A stretch of DNA of 64,000 nt from Sophora flavescens (GCA_030762895.1 CM061063.1:211457167-211521166), one strand, 5' to 3'; shown: positions 10,906 to 22,238, numbered from the stretch's first letter. Numbers and translations: made by a program. The notes: generated from the letters alone by a model not told the origin.

Positions 10906-11870
10906 AGAGTGAGGGAGAGGGTCATGGTTTGGGAGAGGAAGAAATAAGAGAAGAAAGAAGGTGGGTTGCTTGTAGAGAGGATAAGGAGTTAAGGTGATGT
11001 GATGTGATTGGAGAGAGAAAGATGAAAAAGTTAGATTTTTGAAAAAAATTAGGATTCACCTTTTGAGGTGTGTCATAACCTTCACATTAAGTCACTTCAT
11101 GTCACTTTATCCTCTTGATGCTCTGCTCCATTGCATATCAGATGACTTCCCCGATCGTATTTCCCGACGATTTCACCCGGGAAATCCCTGAGATTTGGCC
11201 CCGAACAAGATTTTTCGAAAAACTCCAAACCCACACAAAACATCATAAAAACACTAACCGTCTCGTTCACGAATTGAAATTTGGTCTCTAGCTCAGTAAA
11301 CTTGTACTGGCAGTGAGAACCCATACTGATTTTCGTCTGAATTTTCGACCGAAAATTTTACTGTGACTTCATATAGTAAAACAACACAAGAAAATGATTG
11401 TATTTTAAATAAAATCATCCTCTGGATTTTATAAAAAATAAACATATTAAAGTATGTATTTACTGATAAAGAAACATACGAAAAACAGGGTGTTACAACA
11501 TACTCATATTATCCCTTCTCCCCATATCTGGTATGAAGATTCCCCTCTTAAACAACGTCATTCTAACCGGTTCCCTTGATTGGCTCGATGAATCGTCTCA
11601 AGCCTTGGCCAACATAGAAAAGTTAACCAATTAGTTTCCCAATCAAAAGAATTGAAAAGGAAAGACAAAAGGGAAAGACATTTACCTTACGTTGGTTGGC
11701 ACTAGCACATGAAAGGCTCTCTCAAAGGGCAAGAACGCCAAGAACAGTTGGGTTCTAAGAAAAGGGAAAGAAATGGCTGCCATCACACTTAGGGTTACCT
11801 AAAGTGCTAATTTGAGGGTTGTAACTCGTAACCCTCAAAAACTGGTCTATAAATAGACTCAGGGCAGAGC

Positions 11871-12041
11871 ACGAACGTGCTTACTGTTGAGCACGGACGT
11901 GCTTAACTTAGCGCCAACGAGACGCGTTTGACTGTTGCGCACGGTCGTACTCCCTATTGAGCACGGTCGTGCTCACATCAGTGTCAGAAATACGCTTGCA
12001 GCTTGAGGACGAGCGTGCTGGTCAATGAGCACGGGCGTGCT
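11871..12041. repeat. cluster of GAGCACGG-N-CGTGCTC near-palindromes, cluster 2
   Basis: Six units at about 11871, 11889, 11935, 11957, 12003 and 12025. Variants include GAGCACGGACGTGCTTA and GAGCACGGGCGTGCTCA. The right-LTR counterpart is 15579-15757. The cluster lies next to the TATA-like site, just upstream of it in the LTR's own direction. Confidence 0.8.
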
Positions 12042-12175
12042 CACGTACCAGAAAGGGATTTTTAAGTCTAAAACCCCCCACTTAGCCCTTAACCAACAAC
12101 TCTAGACTAAGTCTTAAGGACTTAACAACCAAACAAGCATACAACTAAGTGCTTAACGAAAAACGGGGTGTTACA

Positions 12176-12192
12176 ATTCCACCCACTTATAA
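12176..12192 (-). promoter_or_regulatory. polypurine tract of family B element
   Basis: The minus strand directly upstream of the 3' LTR reads AAGTGGGTGGAATTG, preceded by GAGGACGAAATTTTTATA. That context is a hallmark of plant chromodomain gypsy elements at the end of the pol frame. Confidence 0.75.
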
Positions 12193-13279
12193 AAATTTCG
12201 TCCTCGAAATTTCTACGTACCTCGAACGAAGAGGTATGGGTAAACCTCCATCATCTTGCTTTCAAGTTCCCAAGTAGCACTCTCCTCAGTCGCCCCGTTC
12301 CAAACGACTTTAACCAAAGGAATCTCCTTGCCCCTCAGCTGCTTCACCCTCCGATCCTCAACTCGAAGGGGTAGTACCTCAAAAGTCAAGTTGTCTTTCA
12401 ACTGTATGGTATCGGGTACTATCACATGACTCGGATCATGAATGTGTTTTTTAAGTTGTGACACATGAAAGATGTTGTGAAGTTTGGACGAGAAAGGTGG
12501 CAATGCTTTTTGGTAAGCAACTTCACCGACTCTTTTAAGAATTTGGTAAGGGCCGATGAATTTGGGAGTAAGTTTCTTCGCTTTCATCACTCTACCAACC
12601 CCAGTTGTTGGGGTAACTCTCGAGAATACATGGTCGCCTTCCTGGAATTCGAGCGCCTTTCTCCTTGTGTCATGGTAGCTCTTTTGCCTACTCTATGCCG
12701 CTTTCATCTTTTCCTGAATCATCCTCACCTTTTCTATTGTTTCCTGCACTATCTCAGGTCCTAGCACCACACTGTCACCAGGTTCACTCCAACACAAGGG
12801 TTTCCTACATCTCCTCCCATAAAGAGCCTCATAAGGTGCCATGCCAATAATGGAATGGAAGCTGTTGTTATAGGTAAACTCTATTAGGGACAAAAACTTG
12901 TCCCAACTATCCGACTGTTCTAGCACACAAGCTGAGCAAGTCCTCTTAGGACCGGATGGTTCTCTTACACTGACCATCAGTCTGTGGGTGATAAGTTGAA
13001 CTAAGCCTAAGCTTCGTTCCTAGGTCCTCTTGCAAACTGTTAAAAAACCTATAGGTAAACCTAGGGTCTCTATCGGAAACTATGCTAGAAGGTACACCAT
13101 GAAGCCTAACTATCTCCTTGATGTACAACCGGGTCAACTTTTCCAGAGGGTATTCCATGTTCATAGTGATGAAATGGGCAGAGGTCAATCTATCCACGTA
13201 ACCTATATAGCTTCATAACCTGCTGGAGTCCTAAGGAGTCCAGACACAAAGTCCATGGAGATACTATCCCAGCACTAAA
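12176..13279 (-). pseudogene. IN: gypsy integrase C-terminal half plus chromodomain-like tail
   Basis: On the minus strand, WDSISMDFVSGLL (about 13270-13230) holds the first catalytic Asp, then after a shift VSDRDPRFT (about 13085-13060) holds the second. At the third position the family has Thr-Glu-Arg, but here DGQCKRTIRS reads Lys, so the catalytic Glu is lost. A further shift leads to FTYNNSFHSIIGMAPYEALYG (about 12880-12830) and PLCWSEPGDSV. The next frame (12590-12213) gives LTPKFIGPYQILKRVG and the chromodomain-like VEDRRVKQLRGKEIPLVKVVW with TWELESKM. Nothing upstream of the catalytic core survives: the junction with the 5' LTR lies within about 10 bp of the core. Confidence 0.88.
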
Positions 13280-14483
13280 TGTGACACCCTCTACCCTGCA
13301 TACATATAAAAGCATATAAAGGATAAAGATAAACATTTATAAAAGATACTTCATTTAATAAATGAATTAAAACAACGGGCATAGGTTGCCACATTGAAAT
13401 ATGTTCAAAACGCGGAAATAAAAACATATCATAAGGTTTAACATAAACATAACGTAAAAACAAACCCAACCCCGATATCACATACAGAGCTGGTATAACC
13501 AAAATCCGGTATAGAAACAACTAACTAAACAACTACTGAAACAAAACTGGAGATCCTAAACGAAAGTAGCGGCTCCTCGGAGTCACTCCTCAACGGGCCG
13601 ATCATCATCCTCTGCACATAGAGATATACATGCAACACAAAACATAGCAAAGGGGAGCAAGAAACATTAACATGAATATAATGGCAAGGAAGCAGTTAGC
13701 AAGACGAGCATACATCAAATAGGCAGGTAATATCAGACAGCAATATCATAACGGTCATTATCACATAATGTGTATGCTATGCAATGCATTTCTACTCCAC
13801 TTCTCTAATATGCACTTGGATCCATTCTATCTCAGAATGTCAACTTCGGAGTTAAATCACCACATTGGCCACTAGGCACCAAAGCCGGGGAAATCCAACT
13901 TACCTTGGTTGGACCCCTTGGATAGCCGATGTACCTTACTCTCGGATGCACCACCGCGGGGGTACCGAGTCCCACGAACGGCTAGATCGTCTTACTCATG
14001 GATAACCTCCCCTATGTTGCACAATCCTTGTTACAATATCCGATGCATGAATGCATGTCAAACAACACACCATCACAATCACCACCTCCGCTTGGGCCTA
14101 TAGGCTACCCAAGTTTTATCACCATAATCACCTCGACCACGAGGTTATCGAGGATTATCGTTTAACGTTCATCGTTAAGTCTTTTAATCACTCTGGCCGT
14201 TCTGCACCAGAGATTACCACCTCGACCACTCGACTATCGAGGCCTCCTTGGCCATCAGGCTACCAAGGTACATCATTATAATCACTCTAGACATTATGCA
14301 CTAGAGATTAACACCTTGACCATCATGCATCAAGGCCTCCTTGGCCACTAGGATACCAAGGTACAACATCTTTTCACTTGTCGTATGGTCTTCATGTTTC
14401 GTTGGTGTCATATTAAGTCTTTTAAGCGTTTGGGGTACAACCCCTATCTTAAACTGTTTTCTGTTTTCTGTTCTAGGCAAGGG

Positions 14484-14640
14484 AGCACGGGCGTGTTCCT
14501 TATCCAGCACAGTCATCCTGACCCTTGAGTCAAGCACGGTCGTGCTGACTGTTAAGTACGGTCGTGCTCGAAGAGCATGACCTTTTCTAGGTTCTATGAT
14601 AGAGCACAGGCATGCTCCTTATTAAGCACGGTCGTGCTCA
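14484..14640. repeat. near-palindrome cluster 1, right LTR copy
   Basis: Counterpart of 6327-6467 with six partly mutated GAGCACGGNCGTGCTC units; it has one unit more than the left copy (GTACGGTCGTGCTC at about 14556). Confidence 0.75.
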
Positions 14641-15578
14641 AAAGCAGTCCGCACTGTTTCTGGGCAGCAAGGGTTGTAAACCCTTGTCAAATCCTTTGGG
14701 GTAAAACTTAGATTAAAACTATTGGGATTACTAAATCCATTAACTATGATCTTATCACTTAGGCTAAATCTTTATGGCTTATAGCTTTTTGGGGAATTAA
14801 TCCTTTAATTGGCCTCTCTCAAACTCACACAAATCATTCCCTAGGGTCTTTCTAAACCTTTAGGTAAAAGTCCTCGCATTATCCTTAACGTTCATGTCTT
14901 ATTAGTTAAAGGGGAAAAACCTCCCTTTTATCATTAACCTATCATCATAGATTAAACATCGTTTATCATTAATGTTCACAACGAACAACCAACAACCAAT
15001 TCATGGCATCAACACATAACATATTATAATTATAATAACAACGTCATCATCAATGATCCAAATAAACATATCATATCATATAAGTCATATTATCATCCTA
15101 AGACATCAATTCACATAAAATATTATCATCAACCATATACTTCTAGTCATGTTATCAAACATAAAGGGTCATGAGAACCCTTCGACTTACGCTACCCCCG
15201 AGCCTACAAACTTATATTGTCCTTTCTCCCCATACCTGGTATGAAGATTCCTCTCTTAAACAACGTCATTCTAACCGGTTCCTTTGATTGGCTCAATGAA
15301 TCGTCTCAAGCCTTGGCCAACATAGAAAAGTTAACCAATTAGTTTCCCAATCAAAAGAATTGAAAAGGAAACACAAAAGGGAAAGACATTTACCTTACGT
15401 TGATTGGCACTAGCGAGTGAAAGGCTCTCCCAAAGAGGAAGAATGCCAAGAACAGTTAGGTTCTAAGAAAAGGGAAAGCAATGGCTGCCGTCACACTTAG
15501 GGTTACCTAAAGTGCCAATTTGAGGGTTGTAACTCGTAACCCTCAAAAACTGATGTCTATAAATAGACTCAGGCTCGA

Positions 15579-15757
15579 ACACGACCGTGCTTACTGTTGA
15601 GCACAGGCGTGCTCAACTTAGCATCAGCGAGATGCGTTTGGCTGCTGAGCACGGTCGTGCTCCATATTGAGCACGGTCTTGCTCACATCAGCGTCAGTGA
15701 GACACTTGCAGCTTAAGCACGGGCGTGCTGGTCAATGAGCACAGACGTGATCACGTA
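15579..15757. repeat. near-palindrome cluster 2, right LTR copy
   Basis: Counterpart of 11871-12041 with six units such as GAACACGACCGTGCTTA and GAGCACGGTCGTGCTCC, about 20-45 bp apart. Confidence 0.75.
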
Positions 15758-15884
15758 CCAGAAAGGGATTTTTAAGGCTAAAACCACCACTTAGCCCTTA
15801 ACCAACAACTCTAGACTAAGTCCTAAGGACTTAACAACCAAACAAGCATACAACTAAGCACTTAACGAAAAATGGGGTGTTACT

Positions 15885-16372
15885 AGATACATAGCCCTTG
15901 ATTTGGGTGGTGCTATAGAGAAATAATTGATGTATCTATAAATGTTTATTGTGAGGTTGAGTTATAAAACTCTTAATAGATACATAGCCTATTTTTTGGG
16001 TGGTGCTAGAGAGACGCACTTTGATGTATCTACCAATGTGAGAGAGAAGGTTGAAGTCGCCTTCTATGAAAGACTTAGGAAATCTTTCTAAAACACTCAT
16101 GAGAAACCCAAGGTATGTGAAAAGGCTTTTATAATGTGTATATATTTGTGTTGTAACTTATCGCGGAGTTTACACAAGTTCGAAGGTAGAATGCGTGTTG
16201 TGCAGATCTCAACCTAGTCCATTTAGTTCTAAAGCAATTCACTTCTTGGACGAAGTTGTTACCTCACTACACTACGTGTTAATTCAAACCTTTAGGATAT
16301 TAACACTTAAGCATCAATCCTTTCTTTTGCCCAAATATACTTTTTGTTACTTGGTTACCATTAGTGGGGGAA
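15885..16372 (+). other. copia 3' non-coding region and polypurine tract
   Basis: This continues the copia element from 5109 after the family B insertion. It holds two imperfect copies of a segment of about 90 bp containing AGATACATAGCC ... GGGTGGTGCTA ... TGATGTATCTA (from 15885 and 15975). The last bases before the LTR, TTAGTGGGGGAA (16361-16372), are the polypurine tract. No coding frame is seen. Confidence 0.75.
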
Positions 16373-18528
16373 TGTTGAATAATGGCAGCATAAAAATAAA
16401 TTATCACATAGAAATACTTTTTGATATAAATTATCATAAAAACACCAAAACCTTCTTCATTCAATTAGAATAACAATATATATCAATTGACTTTATATGG
16501 TTTTATATCTCCTAAACGTTAGTGCAACGTGCTTTTTTTTTCCCCGATAAGTAGAAATTTTATTAAAATAACTAGCTTTTGCATCTTCATAAGTGATCAT
16601 TGTTCTCACCTTCTAGAAAGGATTGAAGAGGATCACTCTATCATGTGCTTGAAGTTAGGTGAAAAAAGTACATCATTGTTCTCAACAAAAACACCCACTC
16701 CAAAGTACAAGAAGACCAACACCCTATATCAAGACACCAAAACCAAATTACAACAACACCAACCCCCTGTATCAATACCACACCCTAGCAATAAAAGAAC
16801 ACCCTGGATATAACAAAAACACTCCAACAAAGGAGATAAAAATGACACCCCTGCCTTTTACATGATACAAAAATAACACGTATAACACTAAAAAATTAGA
16901 CAGCAACGTTCACTTGGCTGGTCTCTATAAATAAGCCATAAATGAGAATTACATATATGAATTATTATAGAAGGCTCAAACGGCAGAAACTCAAGGGAGA
17001 TTTACTCACACAAATGTATCTATATAAAGGTTACATGGAGATATATAGAAGGTGACTAAAAAAATATTTAGTTTGAGAAACTTTTCTACTTTATACACTT
17101 TCTGTAACACCCGGTTTTTTGCTGTTTACTGTTTTATATCGGTAAAATATATAGAAATGTTTATATTTTTATTTTAAAACTTAGAAAATGATTTTGGATA
17201 AACCAAGATCATATCCATACTCTACTTTATCGTAGAGAGTTACGATTAAATTTTGGATCGAAAATTCAGACGAAACCCGATCTGCGATTTAATGACAGTA
17301 AGAATTTTACTGCTCAAATGACCTAATTTTGACTCGTGAACGAAATACCTAGGGTTTTTATGAAGTTTCCAACAACTTAGGCTATTTTAAAAATTTTCAC
17401 TTAAAAAGTGAAATAATATATATTATGCGGGCATTATACAAAATCGGGCGAACGACGGAGCTGAATACGGGATTTCCGGAACCCGCTAAGGGATAAATGG
17501 TTAGTCATTTCAAGATGACTCATAAGGGGTGAGTCATGAGGATGACTCACTAGAGTCATGATGGTTTATTTTGGAATTTACGATTATGTCCCTAAGTTGC
17601 CATTTAATCACAAAAGTGCCATTGTATAAGATTACAACTTTGTCCCTAAAAATTTATGCTTTTGACCCTTTTACCCCTAGTTTCCCACTACTGAAACCCC
17701 ATTTTTGAGCCCATTATATTGCTATTTAAGGCATGCATCATCTTCTTCATTAAGTTTGCTCCATTTTCTCTCAAAATACTTAAGTTTCCATAGCCTTGTT
17801 TTGTGAAGCACCCAAGTGATTCCTAGCTCATTTTTCATTTCCAGGAGGTATAACATACTCTTCTCACTTAGTTATCATCATGTTCTTCATTTATTTTTGT
17901 GATTTGAAGAATTGATCAATATGTTGCATCTTAGGGTTTCCAACTTAAAAAATCCATAGAAATTCATAGAAAAATCCAATGAGCATGAAACCAATTTCTA
18001 TGATCTTAATATCCTCTCTATATTTAAGACCCAAGAGTATGCATCAAACAAAAATTTCTTTCCTATTGAACCTAACAAGGCCGAACCCTAGTTGTTTTTG
18101 GGGGAAGGACTTTGTTCATTTTTTATTAACTAGTCTTGCTTGATTCAATCTTATAGCTCATGTATATGTTGAATCCATGATTGTTGAATCAAAATGAAAC
18201 CTCTAAGCCATTATTTTACTCATGACCGAAATTTATGTCTTGAAGGGTTGGAATATTTGATTTCAATCTTTGTATCTTAATCTTGGTTTTAGGGTTTTAA
18301 GTGATTAAGAATCACTAATCCAAAAGCTTAGGAATTTTAGAAATTTTTAGCAATTTTAACACCCCAAGGCCGAAACCAACTTGTAGGAAAATAAGAGTTT
18401 TTAATTTGTTTGATTGTTGATTGGTTGTTGTGTTTGTTGAAGGATAACTAGTATATCGGGTATGTGTTTACCGACGCTTGGATTTACGACAAATATTTTT
18501 TTGGAGGAAAAATCTTCTAGAGGTAAGG

Positions 18529-18548
18529 GGATTACCTGAGGGGTTTTT
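18529..18548 (+). promoter_or_regulatory. conserved GAGGTAAGGGGA hairpin / donor-like motif
   Basis: AGAGGTAAGGGGATTACCT combines a strong 5' splice-site consensus (AG|GTAAG) with a short inverted repeat (AGGTAA/TTACCT). The same motif is at 40449-40468 and, on the minus strand, at about 47800-47820, with weaker forms at about 51008-51025 and 9485-9500. Confidence 0.45.
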
Positions 18549-20187
18549 CCGATAGCTGTATGTAATTTGTTTGTGGTCTGTATTATTTATTGAGTGTTTT
18601 TATTATTTTACGTAGTTAGTATTATTTGCTTTTCAGTTATCTACTTTTAGTTATTTAATTATCTGCATTTAATTGTTGTTATATTTTGTAGCATGTCATT
18701 AATTGCTATTTTCTATATTATTGGCATGCTATTGTTAATGAGGTTGATTGTCGATTGTAAAACCTGACAGTGGTCAGTGCTCAATATATTAAGATGTTAA
18801 AAGCATTAAAAAGCTTTTTATGAAATAATGAGTTTTTAATTGATGGAAAATAGTAATATAGTATTACTTAATTATTTGATTGGTTAAAAATGGATAATAG
18901 TGAAAAATGTGATTATTTTAATGATTTAACGGTGTAAGAGTGTTTTATGAGTGATGCGATGAGGACGAATAGTGAAAATATTTTTGTAGTGTTAATTTAT
19001 ACAAAGAAAATTCTAAATATTAGAAAATTTTATTATAAAAAAATAAGTGCCAAAAATAATCTTATTGTGGTGTTGGAAAATTTATTTTACTAGAAAAAGT
19101 TAAATTATGACTTAAAAACGTTTTTAAAACGTCAAACGTCGGACAATTCCGACAATATTTACAGAAGTATTATTAAAATGGTAATATTAGTTAAAACAGA
19201 GAATTTGTCTCAAAGCAATATTTTCAGGTTCAAAATATTGAGTTTTGAAAGAAAATGAATTTTAAGTGACTTTGGATATTTTTATAAAACGAATTTCCAA
19301 CATAAAAGAATTTTCTGTAAAGTATTGTATACAACGGTGTTCTTTCCAACAAATTGGATAAGTTGAGGAACTTTTGTTTTGTTTTGTGTTTCACAGAATG
19401 AAAATGATTTTAAAGATGAAAAATGGACCTAGAGGCCGAGACGGGGGTTCTAGTGTTAAACGATGTGGATGGTGTGTCCCAACGGTGAAGTTATGGGCTT
19501 TATATCCTATAAAAATGTTGTATTTATTTTGTACTCAAAAATCTACGTATCTATGACTGTTGCGTCAGTCTAGATTTCGTGATCTGCACATTTTGACTTG
19601 GAGTCTGTTTTATTGAAATGATGGATTAAACTTAAATGTTTAAACGTTGGATTGTTCGGGAGCCTTTGAGCTTCGACAAGGAAAGATTGAACACAAAGAA
19701 ATGACGTGAACAAAACGTTTTACATTCATTTTTGGGCAGACGTGCCTACGCATTGGACTTGAATTCTTGATGACAAGTATTCATGACGTTTGCATCACCG
19801 TGCCTTGATGGACAAATGAAATGAAACCATCTACTATGAATAGTATTCACTGTGCCTCGTGTTGGACAGTGCTATGGTTAATTTAAAACCTGCCTTATTT
19901 GGAAACGAGAGCTTGATCAGCTCATTTATTTGGTGGTTGAAGCTCCGGAGATTAGGTCCCAAAGTTAGATGATGAATATTGAAGTGTCATTGTTTTTAAA
20001 ACAACTACGACTGTCAGGTATGAAACCTTTTGATAAATAAATTATTTATCTTTGACTATACATGTGAAATGATGTTTGATTGTCGTGCTTATGGTTATCA
20101 TTTTAAAATCCTTAAATTGGTTCTCACCCTTGCACGTTTTATTGTTGGTCTCTTTCCTGTATGGCGTATATTTCTATCTGAGTATAG

Positions 20188-20640
20188 ATGGATCCGGTGA
20201 TGCCACTTGCACACACGGGGGTTCGTTCCCTCCGTTTTGAGGACGCTGAGAACATAGGCGCGTGGGTTATTAACCCTAGAGCCCACAATGTGACATATAC
20301 CGGGGGTATACATACTGTAGAGGGCACCATAACGACTGGACCATAGCTTGAGCATCGTACTGTAGAGACCATAGAGGTATCCTTACCTCCGATGTGGTTC
20401 CTATTGTAGCACCTGATTGATCATGGGGAGCTTGAGGCACAGCCGTTAGCTGAGGCAGCACCGGCATCACCTCCAGAATAGATGGTTATAGATCCGGAGG
20501 AGTTCGTAGAGGATGTGCCCAAGTACATTCCTCTTGATGACGGTGACGATTCACCAGATGAGGGTGTAGTCGTGTCTTCATCCGATACTTTTACGGAGAG
20601 TGGGATTGATCACCATGATATTCCAAAAGGTTATCATTAG
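20188..20640 (+). pseudogene. LTR-embedded ORF, collinear copy with three TAG codons
   Basis: 151 codons from ATG 20188 to TAG 20638-20640, with in-frame TAGs at codons 53, 74 and about 98 but no frameshift. AWVINP at residues 25-30, TY 36-37, VET 59-61, LPPMW 66-70 and L76 fall at the same residue numbers as in the 33522-33977 and 7445-7933 ORFs. The tail keeps EDVPKYIPLDDGDD. The ATG directly follows TGAGTATAG, an acceptor-like end. All three premature stops are TAG, as expected if CAG codons lost methylated C; this is an inference. Product unknown. Confidence 0.65.
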
Positions 20641-21241
20641 ATACGACCAGCTGTAGGTAGATTCCATTTTTGGGGTAGTGATTCCGTCAGCCTATTTCTG
20701 GCTACTGAGAGCCATGTTTTGTTATATGGTCATAGACGATTCACTACGTGTCTGTTATATTTTTATTTCTTTACTTAGTTATGTTGAGAATAGCCTGTTC
20801 TGATAAAGGCCCTATATAGTTATATAGTTTGTACAAAACTGCTGATGCATATGATGATATATAGATATATGTTATATTTGACAATGTTGTTGTGTGTTGT
20901 CAAGTTAAAAAGAAAAAAAAATTTATCAACATTTTTGGTATTAAGAAAAGGGTTATAAAATATTATTTCCCGAAAGTAACTAGCATAATTAACGTTTATT
21001 TTTCTGCAACGAGTTACTATGTGATGACCCAAGAAGGGATTGTCGTACTTTCTCTATATTTGGACAATTGTATTGTGTAAATTTGATTGCTCTTGACCTT
21101 AAGTGCACAAGTTCAAGAGTTTGTTGTGTTTACCTTGGGGAGCAAGCCAGATTGTAAAATTGCACCTGGGTCTGTCAGAATCTTGCTTTTAAGATAGTGG
21201 TTCAACCACGACATAACCATCGTTCATTCATCCTACTAACA

Positions 21242-21782
21242 AAATTTCCATATTTAACGACTGAATTTCCATATTTAGCGACTGATTGAGCGTGGTCGAT
21301 AAATTCAATCTTTAAAATACATTTTTTTTCTAGTAAAAATCAATGGATTTGATATGTTACATGTGAGGCCTCATCTCCATGGCGAAGTTGATCAATAATG
21401 TATTTATTATTAAATTCTCAAATTTTAGTTTTATTTTAAAATATAAAGTGCTTGAGTTGTCTGAAATTTTACTTGTTGGCCGCTTATTTTCCTTCTCTTT
21501 TCCTAGTTTTTGATTCGAACATGTATATTATTGGGTTAACTACATTAATATTAGTAAGGAAAGAGTGTAAAAATAAAAACAGTTGTTGAGATGAGATTTG
21601 AATGTTGTTAATATGCTGGATACTTTTGGAGTTCAAAATTAAAGGAGAAAAAAAATTATGAAATCAATGGGTGAAGCGGAGGGTGAGGGTTGTGCCAATA
21701 AGCTTGAGCCCAAAGGTTTGGATATATAGATTTAATTCTCTCACTCTCATATAAAAATTGTTATCTCACTTGATACACCCCT
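21242..21782. other. unclassified AT-rich spacer
   Basis: No coding frame or known repeat is recognised. The stretch starts with a 20-bp direct duplication (TTTCCATATTTAACGACTGA twice, 21246-21285). The copia target duplication probably lies at 21242-21246 (AAATT), but its partner is outside the window. Confidence 0.5.
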
Positions 21783-21804
21783 CACTACAAAAAAAAAATC
21801 AGGG

Positions 21805-21990
21805 ATTACTGACGGCCAAAACCCGTCGGAAAAGCAAAAAATCCGTCGGTAATGCACGTTTCCGACGGAATTCCCGACGGACCAAATCCGTCGGTATCCA
21901 GCTCGTAGGAAACGGTTTTCGACGGACGAGCCAAGTCCATCGGAAATATATGGCCCGTCGGCTTTTTCCGTCGGTAACCAGCATTTCCGA
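21805..21990. repeat. left subterminal repeats of CACTA element
   Basis: At least eight copies of the core CCGTCGG or its inverse CCGACGG, often as CCGTCGGTAA or TTTCCGACGGA. In En/Spm these are binding sites for the element's DNA-binding protein. Confidence 0.85.
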
Positions 21991-22238
21991 CGGATTTAAA
22001 TTTTTTTCAATTAATAATTATTTTTTTATTTAAATTTTTTAAAAAAAATTAGTAATTCTTTTTTATTTAAAACATTACATTTTTTATTTTATTATAATTA
22101 ATTTATTATATTATTATATTAGATCAATATAATAGAAATTACAAATAATAAAAAAGGTAATTAAATTTAAGATAACATAAATATTCCATACATAAAATAT
22201 CCATCTGTCTAGAAAACACAAGTAAATATAAAACTATC

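Larger units (their letters stand above)
7054..11497 (-). mobile_element. family A solo LTR (4.4 kb) carrying an LTR ORF
   Basis: Begins TGTGACACCCT and ends AGGGTGTTACA, with the 5-bp duplication ACATA on both sides (7049-7053, 11498-11502); the empty site is seen in the sister LTR at about 15208. No internal domain is present, so it is a solo LTR. Orientation is minus, judged from its inner sequence order matching the intact element at 33142-53475: TGTAACACCC end, TATA at 10898-10905, donor-like GTAATAC at about 10751, GTAAGAGGGGA at about 9490, then the ORF at 7933-7445. Confidence 0.92.
5110..12175 (-). repeat. family B 3' LTR (left), interrupted by a solo LTR
   Basis: It matches 13280-15884 over its whole length apart from the 7054-11497 insertion and one 5-bp duplication; net length is about 2617 bp. 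It holds two clusters of near-palindromic GAGCACGGNCGTGCTC units (6327-6467 and 11871-12041) and a TATA-like CTATTTATAGA on the minus strand at about 11850. Two minus-strand ORFs in it are also present in the right LTR but nowhere else. Confidence 0.92.
5110..15884 (-). mobile_element. family B chromodomain Ty3/gypsy element, internally deleted
   Basis: Two LTRs of about 2.6 kb (5110-12175, minus an inserted solo LTR, and 13280-15884) enclose only 1.1 kb of internal DNA (12176-13279), which codes on the minus strand for part of integrase and a chromodomain-like tail. A 5-bp duplication AGATA flanks the element (5105-5109 and 15885-15889), so it moved as a unit into the copia 3' region. LTR ends are TGTGACACCCT and GGTGTTACA. 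The integrase type points to the Tekay-like chromovirus group. PBS, gag, protease, RT and RNase H are absent. Confidence 0.9.
13280..15884 (-). repeat. family B 5' LTR (right)
   Basis: 2605 bp, starting TGTGACACCCTCTACC and ending GGGGTGTTACT, where the usual final A has become T. It matches the left LTR throughout. The near-palindrome clusters are at 14484-14640 and 15579-15757. In the element's direction it should carry the promoter; a TATA-like CTATTTATAGA lies at about 15555 on the minus strand. Confidence 0.92.
17103..21047 (+). mobile_element. family A solo LTR (3.9 kb) with broken LTR ORF
   Basis: Starts TGTAACACCCGG, ends ATTGTCGTA (a decayed form of the usual GTGTTACA/GTGTCACA end), and is flanked by CTTTC (17098-17102 and 21048-21052). 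The empty site is seen in the 5' LTR at about 1662-1672. Inner order: TATA-like TATTTAAG (17723), donor-like GAGGTATAAC (17848), GAGGTAAGGGGATTACCT (about 18531), TCTCACCCTTGC (about 20123), then the LTR ORF (20188). Confidence 0.9.
1520..21241 (+). mobile_element. Tork-like Ty1/copia retrotransposon with nested insertions
   Basis: The two LTR remnants (1520-1854 and 16373-21241) share about 335 bp, ending in both cases TTCATCCTACTAACA. Between them lie, in copia order, protease, integrase, reverse transcriptase and RNase H (1880-4990). The C-terminal ADPLTRGL...SRGM signature is typical of Tork-lineage elements. Gag and the primer-binding site are missing: the LTR ends at 1854 and protease coding begins about 25 bp later. 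The element was hit three times: gypsy in its 5' LTR (left of 1520), a family B gypsy at 5110-15884 (AGATA duplication), and a family A solo LTR at 17103-21047 (CTTTC duplication). Many stops and frameshifts show it is old. Confidence 0.88.
16373..21241 (+). repeat. Tork copia 3' LTR, interrupted by solo LTR 17103-21047
   Basis: Starts TGTTGAATAATGGCAGC directly after the polypurine tract and ends CTACTAACA at 21241. Net length is about 920 bp once the solo LTR and its CTTTC duplication are removed. The part from 16964 on matches the 5' LTR remnant. A TATA-like TCTATAAATAAGC lies at about 16922-16934. Confidence 0.88.

Noticed and set aside
21246..21285. Duplicated 20-bp segment as a transposon target duplication
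   Set aside because: The copies are directly adjacent with nothing between them, so it is a simple tandem duplication.
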